64,000 bases of DNA, from contig NZ_VDDA01000004.1 in NCBI RefSeq assembly GCF_006151805.1, forward strand, positions 310,001-374,000, given 5' to 3'. Under the pieces are notes generated by a model. The model was not told the origin of the DNA and ran no database searches. It was given only the letters and a program-made list of their open reading frames with translations. This document shows positions 8,428 to 16,650 of the stretch, piece after piece. Each line of letters starts with the position of its first letter. The first letter of the stretch is position 1. Source of the DNA: Methylobacterium terricola (GTDB lineage Bacteria > Pseudomonadota > Alphaproteobacteria > Rhizobiales > Beijerinckiaceae). The position numbers were made by a program, and so were the translations under genes.

Positions 8428-8504
8428 TGGCGCGCCCGAAAGGATTCGAACCTCTGACCCCCAGATTCGTAGTCTGGTGCTCTATCCAGCTGAGCTACGG
8501 GCGC
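8428..8504 (-). tRNA. tRNA-Arg (anticodon ACG), copy 2
   Basis: This gene is identical over all 77 bases to the copy at 8270-8346, including the encoded CCA. On the minus strand it is the upstream copy; 81 unrelated bases separate the two, so they may be one transcript. Confidence 0.97.
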
Positions 8505-8625
8505 CTGACCGGGGGGAGCGGTGCGCCCCGCCGGTGGAAGTGGGATCTAAGGGGTCCGCCCTGGCTTGGCAACCCCTATTTCGCCGGGCGAAAGAGGGGC
8601 CGCGCGATGGCGGCCCCCGCCCCGC

Positions 8626-10059
8626 TCAGAAGCCCGCCTGGGTGACGAACTTGGTGTTGAGATAGGCTTCGATCGCCTCCGAGCCGCCCTCGCTGCCGTA
8701 GCCCGAATCCTTCACGCCGCCGAAGGGCGTCTCGGGCAGGGCGATGCCGTGGTGGTTGATCGACATCATCCCGCTCTCGACCCGCGTGGCGAGCTTGGTG
8801 GCGGTCTCGGCCGAGCGGGTATAGGCGTAGGCCGCCAGGCCGTAGGGCAGGCGATTGGCCTCCGTGAAGGCCTCCTCGTCGTCGGAGAAGCGCTGGATCG
8901 CGGCGATCGGCCCGAACGGCTCCTCGTTCATGATCCGGGAATCGAGCGGCAGGTCGGTGAAGACCGTCGGCTCGAAGAAGTTGCCCTGGTTGCCGATGCG
9001 CTTGCCGCCGGTGCGCAGCTGCGCGCCCTTCTGCTCGGCATCGGCGACGAAGCCCTCCATCGCCTCGATGCGGCGGCCATGGGCGAGCGGACCCATCTTC
9101 ACCCCCTCCTCCAGGCCGTTGCCGACCTTGAGGTCGCGCGACAGGCCGACGAAGCCGTCGACGAAGGCGTCGAACACCGAATCGTGGACGAGGAAGCGGG
9201 TCGGCGCGACGCAGACCTGGCCGGCATTGCGGTACTTGTTGGCGCCGAGCACCTGCACGGCCTTCTGCACGTCGGCATCGCGGAACACGATCGCCGGGGC
9301 ATGGCCGCCGAGCTCCATCGTGGCGCGCTTCATGTGCTTGCCGGCGAGTGCCGCGAGCTCCTTGCCGATCGCCGTCGAGCCCGTGAAGGTGATCTTGCGG
9401 ATGATCGGATGCGGGATGAGATACGACGAGATCTCCGCCGGATCGCCGTAGACGAGGCCGAGCACGTCGCCGGGTACGCCGGCATCGAGCAGCGCCTGGA
9501 TCAGCGCGGTACAGCTCGCCGGAGTGTCCTCGGGCCCCTTCAGGATCACCGAGCAGCCGGTGCAGAGCGCTGCCGAGACCTTGCGCACGGCCTGGTTGAT
9601 CGGGAAGTTCCAGGGCGTGAAGGCGGCCACGGGCCCCACCGGCTCGCGGATCACCAGCTGCATCACGCCCTCGGCCCGGGGCGGGATCACCCGGCCGTAG
9701 GCGCGCCGGCCTTCCTCGGCGAACCAGTCCATGGTGTCGGCGCCGCCGAGCACCTCCATCTTGGCTTCCGCCAGCGGCTTGCCCTGCTCGAGGGTCATGA
9801 TCCGGGCGATTGCGTCGGCACGCTCGCGCATCAGGTTGGCGGCCTTGCGCAGAACCTTGCTGCGCTCGAAGGCCGAGACCTTGCGCCAGGCCCGGAAGCC
9901 GCGATCCGCCGCCTCGAGCGCCTGGTCGAGGTCCTGGCGGGTCGCGACGGCGAGCTGGCTCAGGGTCTCGCCGGTGGCCGGGTTGAGGATCGGGAGGGTC
10001 TGGCCGGCGCTGCCGGCGCGCCATTCGCCGGCGATGTGAAGCTTCACGTCTGGGAACAT
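8626..10059 (-). CDS. NAD(P)-dependent aldehyde dehydrogenase, succinate-semialdehyde dehydrogenase-like
   Basis: This 477-residue soluble enzyme has full family length. It oxidises an aldehyde to the acid with NAD(P). The key motifs are [10 protein letters not shown] (cofactor cleft), [16 protein letters not shown] (Rossmann turn), the general base Glu in MELGGHAP, and the catalytic Cys in [11 protein letters not shown], then EEPFGPIA. The overall pattern is closest to succinate-semialdehyde or related short semialdehyde dehydrogenases, although the substrate cannot be fixed from sequence. It stands alone, downstream of the tRNA genes, with no gene directly coupled to it. Confidence 0.88.
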   Translation of the reverse strand: MFPDVKLHIAGEWRAGSAGQTLPILNPATGETLSQLAVATRQDLDQALEAADRGFRAWRKVSAFERSKVLRKAANLMRERADAIARIMTLEQGKPLAEAKMEVLGGADTMDWFAEEGRRAYGRVIPPRAEGVMQLVIREPVGPVAAFTPWNFPINQAVRKVSAALCTGCSVILKGPEDTPASCTALIQALLDAGVPGDVLGLVYGDPAEISSYLIPHPIIRKITFTGSTAIGKELAALAGKHMKRATMELGGHAPAIVFRDADVQKAVQVLGANKYRNAGQVCVAPTRFLVHDSVFDAFVDGFVGLSRDLKVGNGLEEGVKMGPLAHGRRIEAMEGFVADAEQKGAQLRTGGKRIGNQGNFFEPTVFTDLPLDSRIMNEEPFGPIAAIQRFSDDEEAFTEANRLPYGLAAYAYTRSAETATKLATRVESGMMSINHHGIALPETPFGGVKDSGYGSEGGSEAIEAYLNTKFVTQAGF

Positions 10060-10212
10060 CGGGGGCTCATCCTCGTACCGGAGGGGACGGGCCTTAACTA
10101 AGGCATTCCCTCCCGGCGAGACAGGCTCCGACGCGCAACGCCCCGTATCCCCGGAGCGTCTTGTGTGTAAGAGCCTGGCCTGACACTGTCCCTTCCCTCC
10201 GGCCCGGCGGCC

Positions 10213-10599
10213 TCAATGCGCCCCGACGGCGCGGGCGATCGCCTCGAAGCGCCGCTGCGTGCCGGCAATCTGGTCGGAGATCGTCTGACGGGTGCAGGCC
10301 GAGACCGTGATGCCGTAGAAGAACATGCCGGAATCGTGCTGGCCGCGGCAACCGAGGTAGTTCGGCAGAACGACGATCGCCAGAACGACGACGAGGGGAA
10401 GCCCGAGCTTGAGGGTCAGACGCACCGGCCAGGGCAGGTAGGCCGAGGCGCGCTCCTTCTTCTCGCGCCCGGCGGGCGGTGCCGAGACCACGATCCGGAT
10501 GTCGCCGCGGGCGGAACCCAGGCTCCCGCTGCGATCGAGGCGCGCGATCCCGCTGCACTGCCCTTGGCCGTACTCCTGGCTGTGCTCCTGGCCGCCCAT
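10213..10599 (-). CDS. Hypothetical single-pass membrane protein
   Basis: I do not recognise this 128-residue protein. The first 60 residues are polar; one hydrophobic helix (LGLPLVVVLAIVVLPNYLG) follows around residue 70-90, then a short C-terminal domain with two Cys residues (GCRGQ and SACTR). The start at 10599 has GGGAGG seven bases upstream. The frame is open to 10725, but those extra residues lack a better start. Confidence 0.55.
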   Translation of the reverse strand: MGGQEHSQEYGQGQCSGIARLDRSGSLGSARGDIRIVVSAPPAGREKKERASAYLPWPVRLTLKLGLPLVVVLAIVVLPNYLGCRGQHDSGMFFYGITVSACTRQTISDQIAGTQRRFEAIARAVGAH

Positions 10600-10898
10600 C
10601 CGCTGCCTCCCCGCCACCCGACCCTGCATGTCACCCGGGACTACTCTCCCCGCGGCGGGATTAAGATTCCCTGCGGCGGCGTGGCCGGATTCCTGCGTGT
10701 CCGGAGCCCGGCGGGACTTGTCCACAGCGAGGGCGCCGACGCACCGGCTGGCACATGCCGGACGGCGGCCGAATCCCGGGGCGGGAGGATCCGGCCCGAC
10801 GGGCGCCCCTCCACGATTTCGGCCAGGTTCGACTGCGATGCCATTGCGGGCTAGCCGAGAGGGTGGCGCCGAGGGTCTTTGCGGAACGCCCGGCCTCG
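10600..10898. other. Intergenic region
   Basis: About 300 bases without a supported gene. A minus-strand frame at 10641-10844 could encode 67 residues, but it has no ribosome binding site and no recognisable feature, so it is not called. GC-rich short inverted repeats around 10648-10685 are seen, without a T tract. Confidence 0.4.
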
Positions 10899-11576
10899 TC
10901 AGAGCACGACGTGCAGCCCGAAGGTTTCGGGCCGGAACGGCAGCCGGAAGGTGGCGGCGAACCCGGCCTGGAGGTGGCGCACCACCGTGGCGCGGCGCTT
11001 GCCGAGGGTGACCAGCTCGCCCACCGGCGGCAGCTCCGCCACCGCGATGGCCGCGCCGCTCATCGACAGGTCGATGACCGTTCCTGCCAGCACCCGGCCG
11101 TCGGCGCGGCGGACCTCGACGGTCCGGTGGGTCGGCACGATGCGCGGGTCGCTGCGCTGGTCGGCGCGCCCGCTCGCCTGGTCGGCGAGCCAGTTCAGGC
11201 GCGCGGCGAAACGCGTCAGCCGCTCGGGCCCGACATCCACCGCGAGGGTGAAGCCGTCGGCCGAGATGGTCTGGATCGCGCCCGAGACCGGGCCGACATC
11301 GTCGAGATAGAGGGTGACCGGATCGCCCAGGAGGCCGCTCTGCGGTGCCAGCACCTCGATCGCCGCGAGGGAGAGGCTCCGGGTCTCGCAGACATGCTCC
11401 GTTCCGCCCGGCAGCAGGTAGCGGCCGCTGACCCGCATCTGGATCGGCTGGGCACCCGGTGCTGGCGCAGGTTGGATGTGCAACTTCAAGGTGCCCGCCA
11501 AGATCTCACAAACGCGTGCCGGTAGCATCGCGCGAAGCTCGGCCGGTCGCAAGACCGCTTGCCGCGTGAAGATCAT
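10899..11576 (-). CDS. PilZ-domain protein, probable c-di-GMP effector
   Basis: This 225-residue protein contains a C-terminal PilZ domain with the two c-di-GMP-binding motifs: RxxxR (RSDPR, near residue 142) and DxSxxG (DLSMSG, near 168). The N-terminal half has a second, degenerate PilZ-like region (CETRSLSLAAIEV) that lacks a full binding motif. Such proteins change motility, adhesion or polysaccharide export when c-di-GMP rises. The same window encodes a GGDEF-EAL protein and a Wsp-like block, but there is no direct genetic link. The ATG at 11574-11576 has GGAAG too close to serve well, so the start is approximate. Confidence 0.8.
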   Translation of the reverse strand: MIFTRQAVLRPAELRAMLPARVCEILAGTLKLHIQPAPAPGAQPIQMRVSGRYLLPGGTEHVCETRSLSLAAIEVLAPQSGLLGDPVTLYLDDVGPVSGAIQTISADGFTLAVDVGPERLTRFAARLNWLADQASGRADQRSDPRIVPTHRTVEVRRADGRVLAGTVIDLSMSGAAIAVAELPPVGELVTLGKRRATVVRHLQAGFAATFRLPFRPETFGLHVVL

Positions 11577-11954
11577 CTTCCAGTGTGAGACTTAATGTCA
11601 GGTGCATATGACCGCCGCGATCGACGTCCCGGCGGCCGATGAGAATCGTTCCGGCCAGAACGCTTTTCGCTGCCGGATAGACGGCCTGCCGTTCCTGACA
11701 CCGAATGTGTACCGCTCGACCGCAGTCATGGCGAGGATTCGAACCGGCGATGGATGTAAAGACTTCGTATGCAACCTCTAAACAAGGGAATAACTACACT
11801 GACCTCACGCAATAGCGCGTTTCGAGCGCGCATCGCATCTTCTCGCCCTCACCCGAAAACACCGATTTCCGTCGAATGCGAGCGAATCGATTGAGGCTGG
11901 ATTCGCATCTGCCTGCTGTCCTGGCAGCATGGCGACCAAGGCGGACAGAGGGTC
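11577..11954. other. Divergent intergenic region, moderately AT-rich
   Basis: This 378-base gap has lower GC than its neighbours, especially 11700-11830. A plus-strand frame at 11608-11781 could encode 57 residues, but its ribosome binding site is weak and the sequence is not recognisable, so it is left uncalled. Promoters for the flanking divergent genes probably lie here. Confidence 0.4.
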
Positions 11955-12317
11955 ATGGATTCACAGCCGGCCATCGGGGCGAGCGGGATGATCGAGGCGC
12001 GCGACATGACCCGGCGCGAAGCGGACGACCGGCTCGTCGCCCTCGAGGCGCTGACGACCGAGCTGATTCGGTCGCTTCGCGGGGCCGGATTGCTGCGGGA
12101 GGCGCAGGTGGAGGCGTTGCTCGACCGGGTCGAGGACCTGATGACGGGCCGGCCGGGCGCCATCTTCGCGGCCCAGCAGCTCGCCGCCGCCGCCGACACC
12201 CGGGGGCCGGGGGAGCCGCCGGGGCTGGGATCCGCAGACGCCGCGATGCCGGAGGCCCATCTCTGCGCCAGCTTCCGCCGGATCCTGTACGGACCGTGCG
12301 ACGCGTCGGGGCTGTAA
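11955..12317 (+). CDS. Hypothetical helical protein
   Basis: This 120-residue soluble protein is not recognised. Residues 13-65 form a strongly helical, charged segment (EARDMTRREADDRLVALEAL and following) that could dimerise as a coiled coil; the C-terminal third is Pro/Gly-rich and ends with a single Cys near FRRILYGPCDASGL. AGAGGG precedes the ATG. No neighbour suggests a function. Confidence 0.5.
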   Translation: MDSQPAIGASGMIEARDMTRREADDRLVALEALTTELIRSLRGAGLLREAQVEALLDRVEDLMTGRPGAIFAAQQLAAAADTRGPGEPPGLGSADAAMPEAHLCASFRRILYGPCDASGL

Positions 12318-12424
12318 GCCCCCGGGCCCGCACGCAACACGGCACGCAATCGCGGTGAAATCCCCTGCCGCTAGTCACGGCATGCCGCCCGGACGACCGG
12401 GGCGCTGCAAGGGGGACGGAAACG

Positions 12425-12802
12425 ATGACGTCTGGATCGACCAGGCCGCGGATCAGCCTGATGGTGCGCGGCCTGCTGACCGCCATCTTCCTGGTGGCGG
12501 CCGGCATGAAGCTCGCCGCCGTACCGTTCGAGGTCGAGGGGTTCGCCCGCTTCGGCTATCCGTTGTGGTTCATGTATGCCGTCGGTGCAGCGCAGGCGCT
12601 CGGCGCGGGGCTGCTGTGGCGCCGCGGCACCGCCGCCCATGGCGCGCTTCTCCTCGCCGCCATCATGGTCGGCGCGGTGGCCAGCCATCTGCGGGCCGGC
12701 GACGCCGTCGCGATGGCGCTGCCCGCGCTGGTGCTGCTCGGCCTGGCGGCCGGCCTCGCCTATGCGCGGCGGGGCGAGTTCCGGCCGGCGCTGCCGGCCT
12801 GA
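12425..12802 (+). CDS. DoxX-like small membrane protein
   Basis: This 125-residue protein has four predicted helices, with LTAIFLVAAGMKL in the first and LWFMYAVGAAQALGAGLL in the second, the arrangement of the DoxX family. Members sit in the inner membrane and are linked to redox processes, often without a known substrate. GGGGACGG precedes the ATG. The gene is convergent with the HerA-like ATPase, 19 bases away. Confidence 0.65.
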   Translation: MTSGSTRPRISLMVRGLLTAIFLVAAGMKLAAVPFEVEGFARFGYPLWFMYAVGAAQALGAGLLWRRGTAAHGALLLAAIMVGAVASHLRAGDAVAMALPALVLLGLAAGLAYARRGEFRPALPA

Positions 12803-12821
12803 TCCCCCTTCTCCACTCCGC

Positions 12822-14330
12822 CTATTCCGCGGCGAACAGGCCGGCGGGCTCCTCCGCCGCGCCCTTCGGGTTGCCGGGGGCGGTCTCGCAGCCGAGAGCC
12901 GGCAGGGCGACGACGCGGTTGCCGCGGAAATCGGTGCGGCACACCGCGGCGCCGCGGCTCTCGACATAGGCGAGAAGCCGCCGCGCCCGGCCCGGCGAGC
13001 GCGAGCCGATGGCGCGGGCGAGCGCGTCGTCGGAAGGGCACGGGGCGCCGGCGCGGGCGGCACGGGCCAGCAGCAGGACCAGGCCCTGGACCTCCTCGGG
13101 CAGGCCGGCGCAAGCCGCCATCACCGCCTCCGCCTCGTCGCCCTCGGCCGCCTCGCCGTCGACCCCGGCCCGCGCGATGGCGAGGCGCCGGCGGAAGCGG
13201 CCGAGATCCAGGGGCTCGCCGGGCAGCCGGCGCATCCGGCACCGGACCAGGAAATCCTGGTAGAGCACCGCGATCGGGTGGTGCGTCCCGTCCGGATCGG
13301 CGGCGATCTCGCGCAGGATGTCGGCGAGCGCCGCGTCCCGCTCCGCCTCGCTCATGCTCGGGGCGACCTCGACCGGCTCCGGCGGGCGGTACTGGGCGAG
13401 CTGCTGCAACAGGTCGGTCGGCGTCGCCCGCGGCGCCGGGGCCGGGCGGGGAGCGGGCATCCAGGCCACCTCGCTCTCGGCCGGGGTCAGGATCAGCTCG
13501 CGCAGATCGTCGCCGGCGGCCGGGCTCGGCAGCGGGACGAGCTTGGGGCTCGACGAGCGCGCCGAGGTCGCGACCGGCCCGATGGCGATCGGCAGCGGCC
13601 GCTTCGACAAGGCGGGACCGAGCGCGATGAAGTGGCCGCGCTCGAGATCGCGGAAGCTCTCGGCCTGGCGGCGCTCGAGGCCGAGGAGGTCGGCGGCGCG
13701 GGCCATGTCGATGTCGAGGAAGGTCCGGCCCATCAGGAAGTTCGACGCTTCCGCCGCGACGTTCTTCGCGAGCTTGGCGAGGCGCTGGGTCGCGATGATG
13801 CCGGCAAGCCCGCGCTTGCGGCCGCGGCACATCAGGTTGGTCATCGCGCCGAGCGAGGCCTTGCGGGCCTCGTCCGAGACCTCGCCGGCCGCGGCGGGCG
13901 CGAAGAGCTGCGCCTCGTCGACCACCACCAGCACCGGGTACCAATGGTCGCGCTCGGCCTCGAACAGGCCGCCGAGGAAGGCCGCGGCGGCGCGCATCTG
14001 CGCCTCGACGTCGAGGCTCTCCAGCGTCAGCACCACCGAGACCCGGTGCGCCCGCACCCGGGCGGCGATGCGCTGGAGGTCGGCCTCGCCGTTATCGCCC
14101 TCGACCACGACGTGGCCATGCGCGTCCGCCAGGGTGACGAAATCGCCCTCGGGGTCGATCACCACCTGCTGCACGTGCGGCGCGCTCTGCTCCAGCAGGC
14201 GGCGCAGGAGGTGCGACTTGCCCGAGCCGGAGTTGCCCTGGACCAGCAGGCGCGTCGCCAGCAGCTCCTCCAGGTCGAGGGCGGCCGGCCGGCCGCCGCT
14301 CGCCACCCCCATCTCGACGCTGATCGTCAT
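12822..14330 (-). CDS. HerA-like ATP-binding protein (DUF87)
   Basis: This 502-residue protein has Walker A (GNSGSGKSH) near residue 32 and Walker B VLVVVDEAQ near residue 133, then RGRKRGLAGIIATQRLAKL, which matches the sensor and arginine-finger region of HerA/FtsK-type ring ATPases. Classical HerA works with the nuclease NurA in DNA end processing, but no nurA is present here. The C-terminal 200 residues are Pro-rich and then helical, without a named domain. The start at 14330 has AGGGAGCC upstream; an earlier ATG at 14363 lacks one. Confidence 0.75.
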   Translation of the reverse strand: MTISVEMGVASGGRPAALDLEELLATRLLVQGNSGSGKSHLLRRLLEQSAPHVQQVVIDPEGDFVTLADAHGHVVVEGDNGEADLQRIAARVRAHRVSVVLTLESLDVEAQMRAAAAFLGGLFEAERDHWYPVLVVVDEAQLFAPAAAGEVSDEARKASLGAMTNLMCRGRKRGLAGIIATQRLAKLAKNVAAEASNFLMGRTFLDIDMARAADLLGLERRQAESFRDLERGHFIALGPALSKRPLPIAIGPVATSARSSSPKLVPLPSPAAGDDLRELILTPAESEVAWMPAPRPAPAPRATPTDLLQQLAQYRPPEPVEVAPSMSEAERDAALADILREIAADPDGTHHPIAVLYQDFLVRCRMRRLPGEPLDLGRFRRRLAIARAGVDGEAAEGDEAEAVMAACAGLPEEVQGLVLLLARAARAGAPCPSDDALARAIGSRSPGRARRLLAYVESRGAAVCRTDFRGNRVVALPALGCETAPGNPKGAAEEPAGLFAAE

Positions 14331-14428
14331 CTCGGCTCCCTGCGATGCCACGACTCGTAACACGGCCGGGGCGGTCCCGATCCGTGCCCGGATCCGGGGT
14401 CCACAGGGGAGTTCGCGTCAGCCGCAGG

Positions 14429-15118
14429 TCAGCCGAAAGCGAGCGCCCGCGACCCCTCCCCCAGCCGCTCGATCATCCGCAGGCGCCACGCCTCGACCGG
14501 ATCGTCGGGCTCGAGCAGGGCGAGCGCGCTGACGCCGCGGGCCCACAGGAAGGCGCCCATCACCGCGTGGTCGGCGTAGAGCGGCGCCTCGCCGCCGAGG
14601 AAGGCTTGGCTCCGCAGCACGGCCCGCACCGGCGACAGCGTCCGCCGCAGGACGGCCAGCTGCGCCTCCGGATCGGGGCAGACATCGGCCAGGGCCTTGC
14701 CGAACCGGGCCTCGCGGCTGCGGCGAAAATAGGCCTGGTCGGCCTCGTCGAGGTGGCGGTGGATGTCGAGGAGGAGGAGCGGCACCAGGGCCGGATGCAG
14801 GACCTGATCGGTCCAGGCGACGTGGAACCGGGTCAGCGCCGCCCCTGCCGGGCCGCCGAACAGCGACGGCCGGTCCGGGTGGGCCGCCTCCAGATGCCCG
14901 GCGATGACCGACGAGTCCGCGATCGCCCGCCCGTCCTCGACCAGCACCGGCACCTTGTCCGAGCCCGAGAAGGCGAGCGCCGCCGTGTCGGTGAAGCGCC
15001 ACGGCCGCCCCTCGAAGGAGAGGCCCTTGTGCTCCAGCGCGAGGCGGATGCGCCAGCAGAACGGGCTGAAGCGCCGGTCCGGATCGGCGGCGGCGAGTTC
15101 GTAGAGCACGCGGGTCAA
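14429..15118 (-). CDS. Glutathione S-transferase family protein
   Basis: This protein of about 229 residues has a thioredoxin-like N-terminal domain (FSPFCWRIRLALEHKGLSFE, with the Ser-Pro-Phe-Cys active-site region; then DKVPVLVEDGRAIADSSVIA for glutathione binding) and an all-helical C-terminal domain. It probably conjugates glutathione to electrophiles or acts as a ligand-binding protein. The best start is the TTG at 15116-15118, because GGAGG lies at the right distance; an ATG at 15157 lacks a ribosome binding site. Two other GST genes lie at 38650 and 48696 but are not close paralogues by eye. Confidence 0.82.
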   Translation of the reverse strand: MTRVLYELAAADPDRRFSPFCWRIRLALEHKGLSFEGRPWRFTDTAALAFSGSDKVPVLVEDGRAIADSSVIAGHLEAAHPDRPSLFGGPAGAALTRFHVAWTDQVLHPALVPLLLLDIHRHLDEADQAYFRRSREARFGKALADVCPDPEAQLAVLRRTLSPVRAVLRSQAFLGGEAPLYADHAVMGAFLWARGVSALALLEPDDPVEAWRLRMIERLGEGSRALAFG

Positions 15119-15230
15119 GGGGCTTCCTCCGGTGCGCGGCCCGCATGGGCGGGGCATCGGCGCGCGGAGCGGATGATAGGGCCGGCGCCCGCTCCGGTAA
15201 CCTCCTGATGCGTCGGACGCAGCCGAGATG

Positions 15231-16106
15231 TCAGAGGGCGGACGCCGCCACCTGCGGATGCACCGGCCTGCCCGCCCCCCTCGCGCCACCGGCCTTCTCG
15301 GACGAGCGGATCGCCTTCCAGGCATTCGGCTGCGAGACGAAGGCGCGGAGCGCCGCCACGTTCTGCGCCGCCTCCGCGGGACCGAGGTCGCGGGTGAGCA
15401 CCTGCTCGGCCTCGCCGAAGCGGCCCTGGAGGCCGAGCACCAGGGCGAGGTTCTGGCGCACCCGCCCGTCGGCGCGGGGATCGACGCTGGCCTGGCGCAG
15501 GGTCGCCTCGGCCTCGGGCAGGCGCTTGGCGAGCGCGTAGGACAGGCCGAGATTCGACAGGACCGCCGGTTCGCCGGGCACGATCTTCAGCGCCGCCTCG
15601 TAGTAGCGCTGGGCCTGGGCGTGGTCGCCCATCTGGTCGGCCACCGCCCCTTGCGCCGAGAGCACGCGCCAATCCGGGTTGGCCGGGGAATGCGCGTTGC
15701 GCAGGACCTCCGCGGCCTCCGTGAAGCGGCCGACCTCGGCCAGGCTCTTGCCGTAGGCGGAGAGCACGGCCGGGTTCTTCGGGTTGCGGAACGCCGCCTG
15801 CTGCAGCACCGCGGCGGCCTGGGGGCCCTGGTCGGTCGCGCGCAAGGCCTGGGCATAGGCCATGGCGGTGCCGATGTCGGATGGATCCCGGGCGTAGCGC
15901 TCGGCCAGCCGCCCGACGTCGCGGCGCGCCGTGCTCTGCGGGGCGCTGGCATCGATCGAGCCGGTGGTGAGGGGGTTGCTGGTCAGGGGATTGCGCGACA
16001 GGCAGCCCGAGGCCGCCAACGCCACCAATCCCGCGCAGGCGAGTCGCCGGAGCGGGCCCGCGGCGGCTTTCGGGCGGACGGGACGGGTCTCGACGGTCGC
16101 GGGCAT
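15231..16106 (-). CDS. TPR lipoprotein, TadD-like
   Basis: This 291-residue protein has a lipobox (LVALAASGC), so it should be an outer-membrane lipoprotein facing the periplasm. After a Ser/Thr-rich linker it contains several tetratricopeptide repeats (for example NPAVLSAYGKSLAEVGRF and EPAVLSNLGLSYALAKRL). This matches TadD, the pilotin-like component of the Flp/Tad pilus. No other tad gene is nearby, so the assignment rests on the fold and lipobox. The start at 16106 has GGAGTGG upstream. Confidence 0.72.
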   Translation of the reverse strand: MPATVETRPVRPKAAAGPLRRLACAGLVALAASGCLSRNPLTSNPLTTGSIDASAPQSTARRDVGRLAERYARDPSDIGTAMAYAQALRATDQGPQAAAVLQQAAFRNPKNPAVLSAYGKSLAEVGRFTEAAEVLRNAHSPANPDWRVLSAQGAVADQMGDHAQAQRYYEAALKIVPGEPAVLSNLGLSYALAKRLPEAEATLRQASVDPRADGRVRQNLALVLGLQGRFGEAEQVLTRDLGPAEAAQNVAALRAFVSQPNAWKAIRSSEKAGGARGAGRPVHPQVAASAL

Positions 16107-16185
16107 CGGCCACTCCAGGAACGGGCCTGGGATGGCTGACCCCGCTCCCACGGCCCTCGATGGTTCCGGTGGTAGATCGTTAACC

Positions 16186-16201
16186 CTAACCCGCCGTTAA
16201 C
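16186..16201. promoter_or_regulatory. CtrA-like paired half-site upstream of the TadD-like gene
   Basis: The sequence is CTAA-N7-TTAAC, one base from the CtrA consensus TTAA-N7-TTAAC. It lies 80 bases upstream of the TadD-like start and overlaps the stop codon of the small gene at 16197. Flp/Tad pilus genes are under cell-cycle control in some relatives; here the link is only suggested. Confidence 0.35.
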
Positions 16202-16379
16202 GCCGCGGGGTGTCCGACGGCGTCGCCTTCGGGGCCGGCGGCGTCGTCTCGGCCCCGCCCCGGTCGGTGCCGGTGCCGTGGCGGCTCGGCGTCACCGGCC
16301 CGTCGTGGCGGTTGCCATCCTCGACGCCGATGGTCTCGCGCCGCTCCAGCGGGTTGATGGGCTTGCGGTCCTGGTCCAT
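16197..16379 (-). CDS. Small hydrophilic protein of unknown function
   Basis: I do not recognise this 60-residue protein. It is charged and likely disordered (INPLERRETIGVEDGNRH, then a Thr/Pro/Gly-rich tail). Its start is ambiguous: three in-frame ATGs at 16379, 16394 and 16409 each follow a Shine-Dalgarno sequence in a 15-base tandem unit. The most downstream one, with AGGAG, is used here; the longest form would be 70 residues. Confidence 0.5.
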   Translation of the reverse strand: MDQDRKPINPLERRETIGVEDGNRHDGPVTPSRHGTGTDRGGAETTPPAPKATPSDTPRR

Positions 16380-16419
16380 GGCGGCTCCTTGCATGACGTC
16401 TCCTCGCATGACGGCTCCC
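16375..16419 (-). repeat. Three tandem 15-bp ribosome-binding-site plus ATG units
   Basis: Three 15-base units at 16405-16419, 16390-16404 and 16375-16389 read GGGAGCCGTCATGCG, AGGAGACGTCATGCA and AGGAGCCGCCATGGA on the minus strand. Each carries a Shine-Dalgarno sequence and an ATG, all in the same frame, so the initiation site of the small gene has been triplicated. Confidence 0.85.
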
Positions 16420-16650
16420 TCACGCGCGACGCGAGGAGGTCCGGGGTGACGCCGGAGGGCTGCCGGGGTTCCCGAACGGAGCATGCCCCGCCGCCGTGAA
16501 GACCGGCTCGTCGGAGGCGAGGCGGCATCCCCCGAAGGCATGGAGCGGCGTCCGGTGGCCGCGCGACCGGGCGCTGCCCCGGCGGCCGCATTGACAACCG
16601 CTGCGGTTTGCCTCCCCCTCCGGCGGGTACCGTGCGCGTTGAAGGAAGGG

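Noticed and set aside
10641..10844. Possible 67-codon minus-strand gene
   Set aside because: No ribosome binding site and unremarkable composition.
11608..11781. Possible 57-codon gene in the intergenic gap
   Set aside because: Weak ribosome binding site and no recognisable feature.
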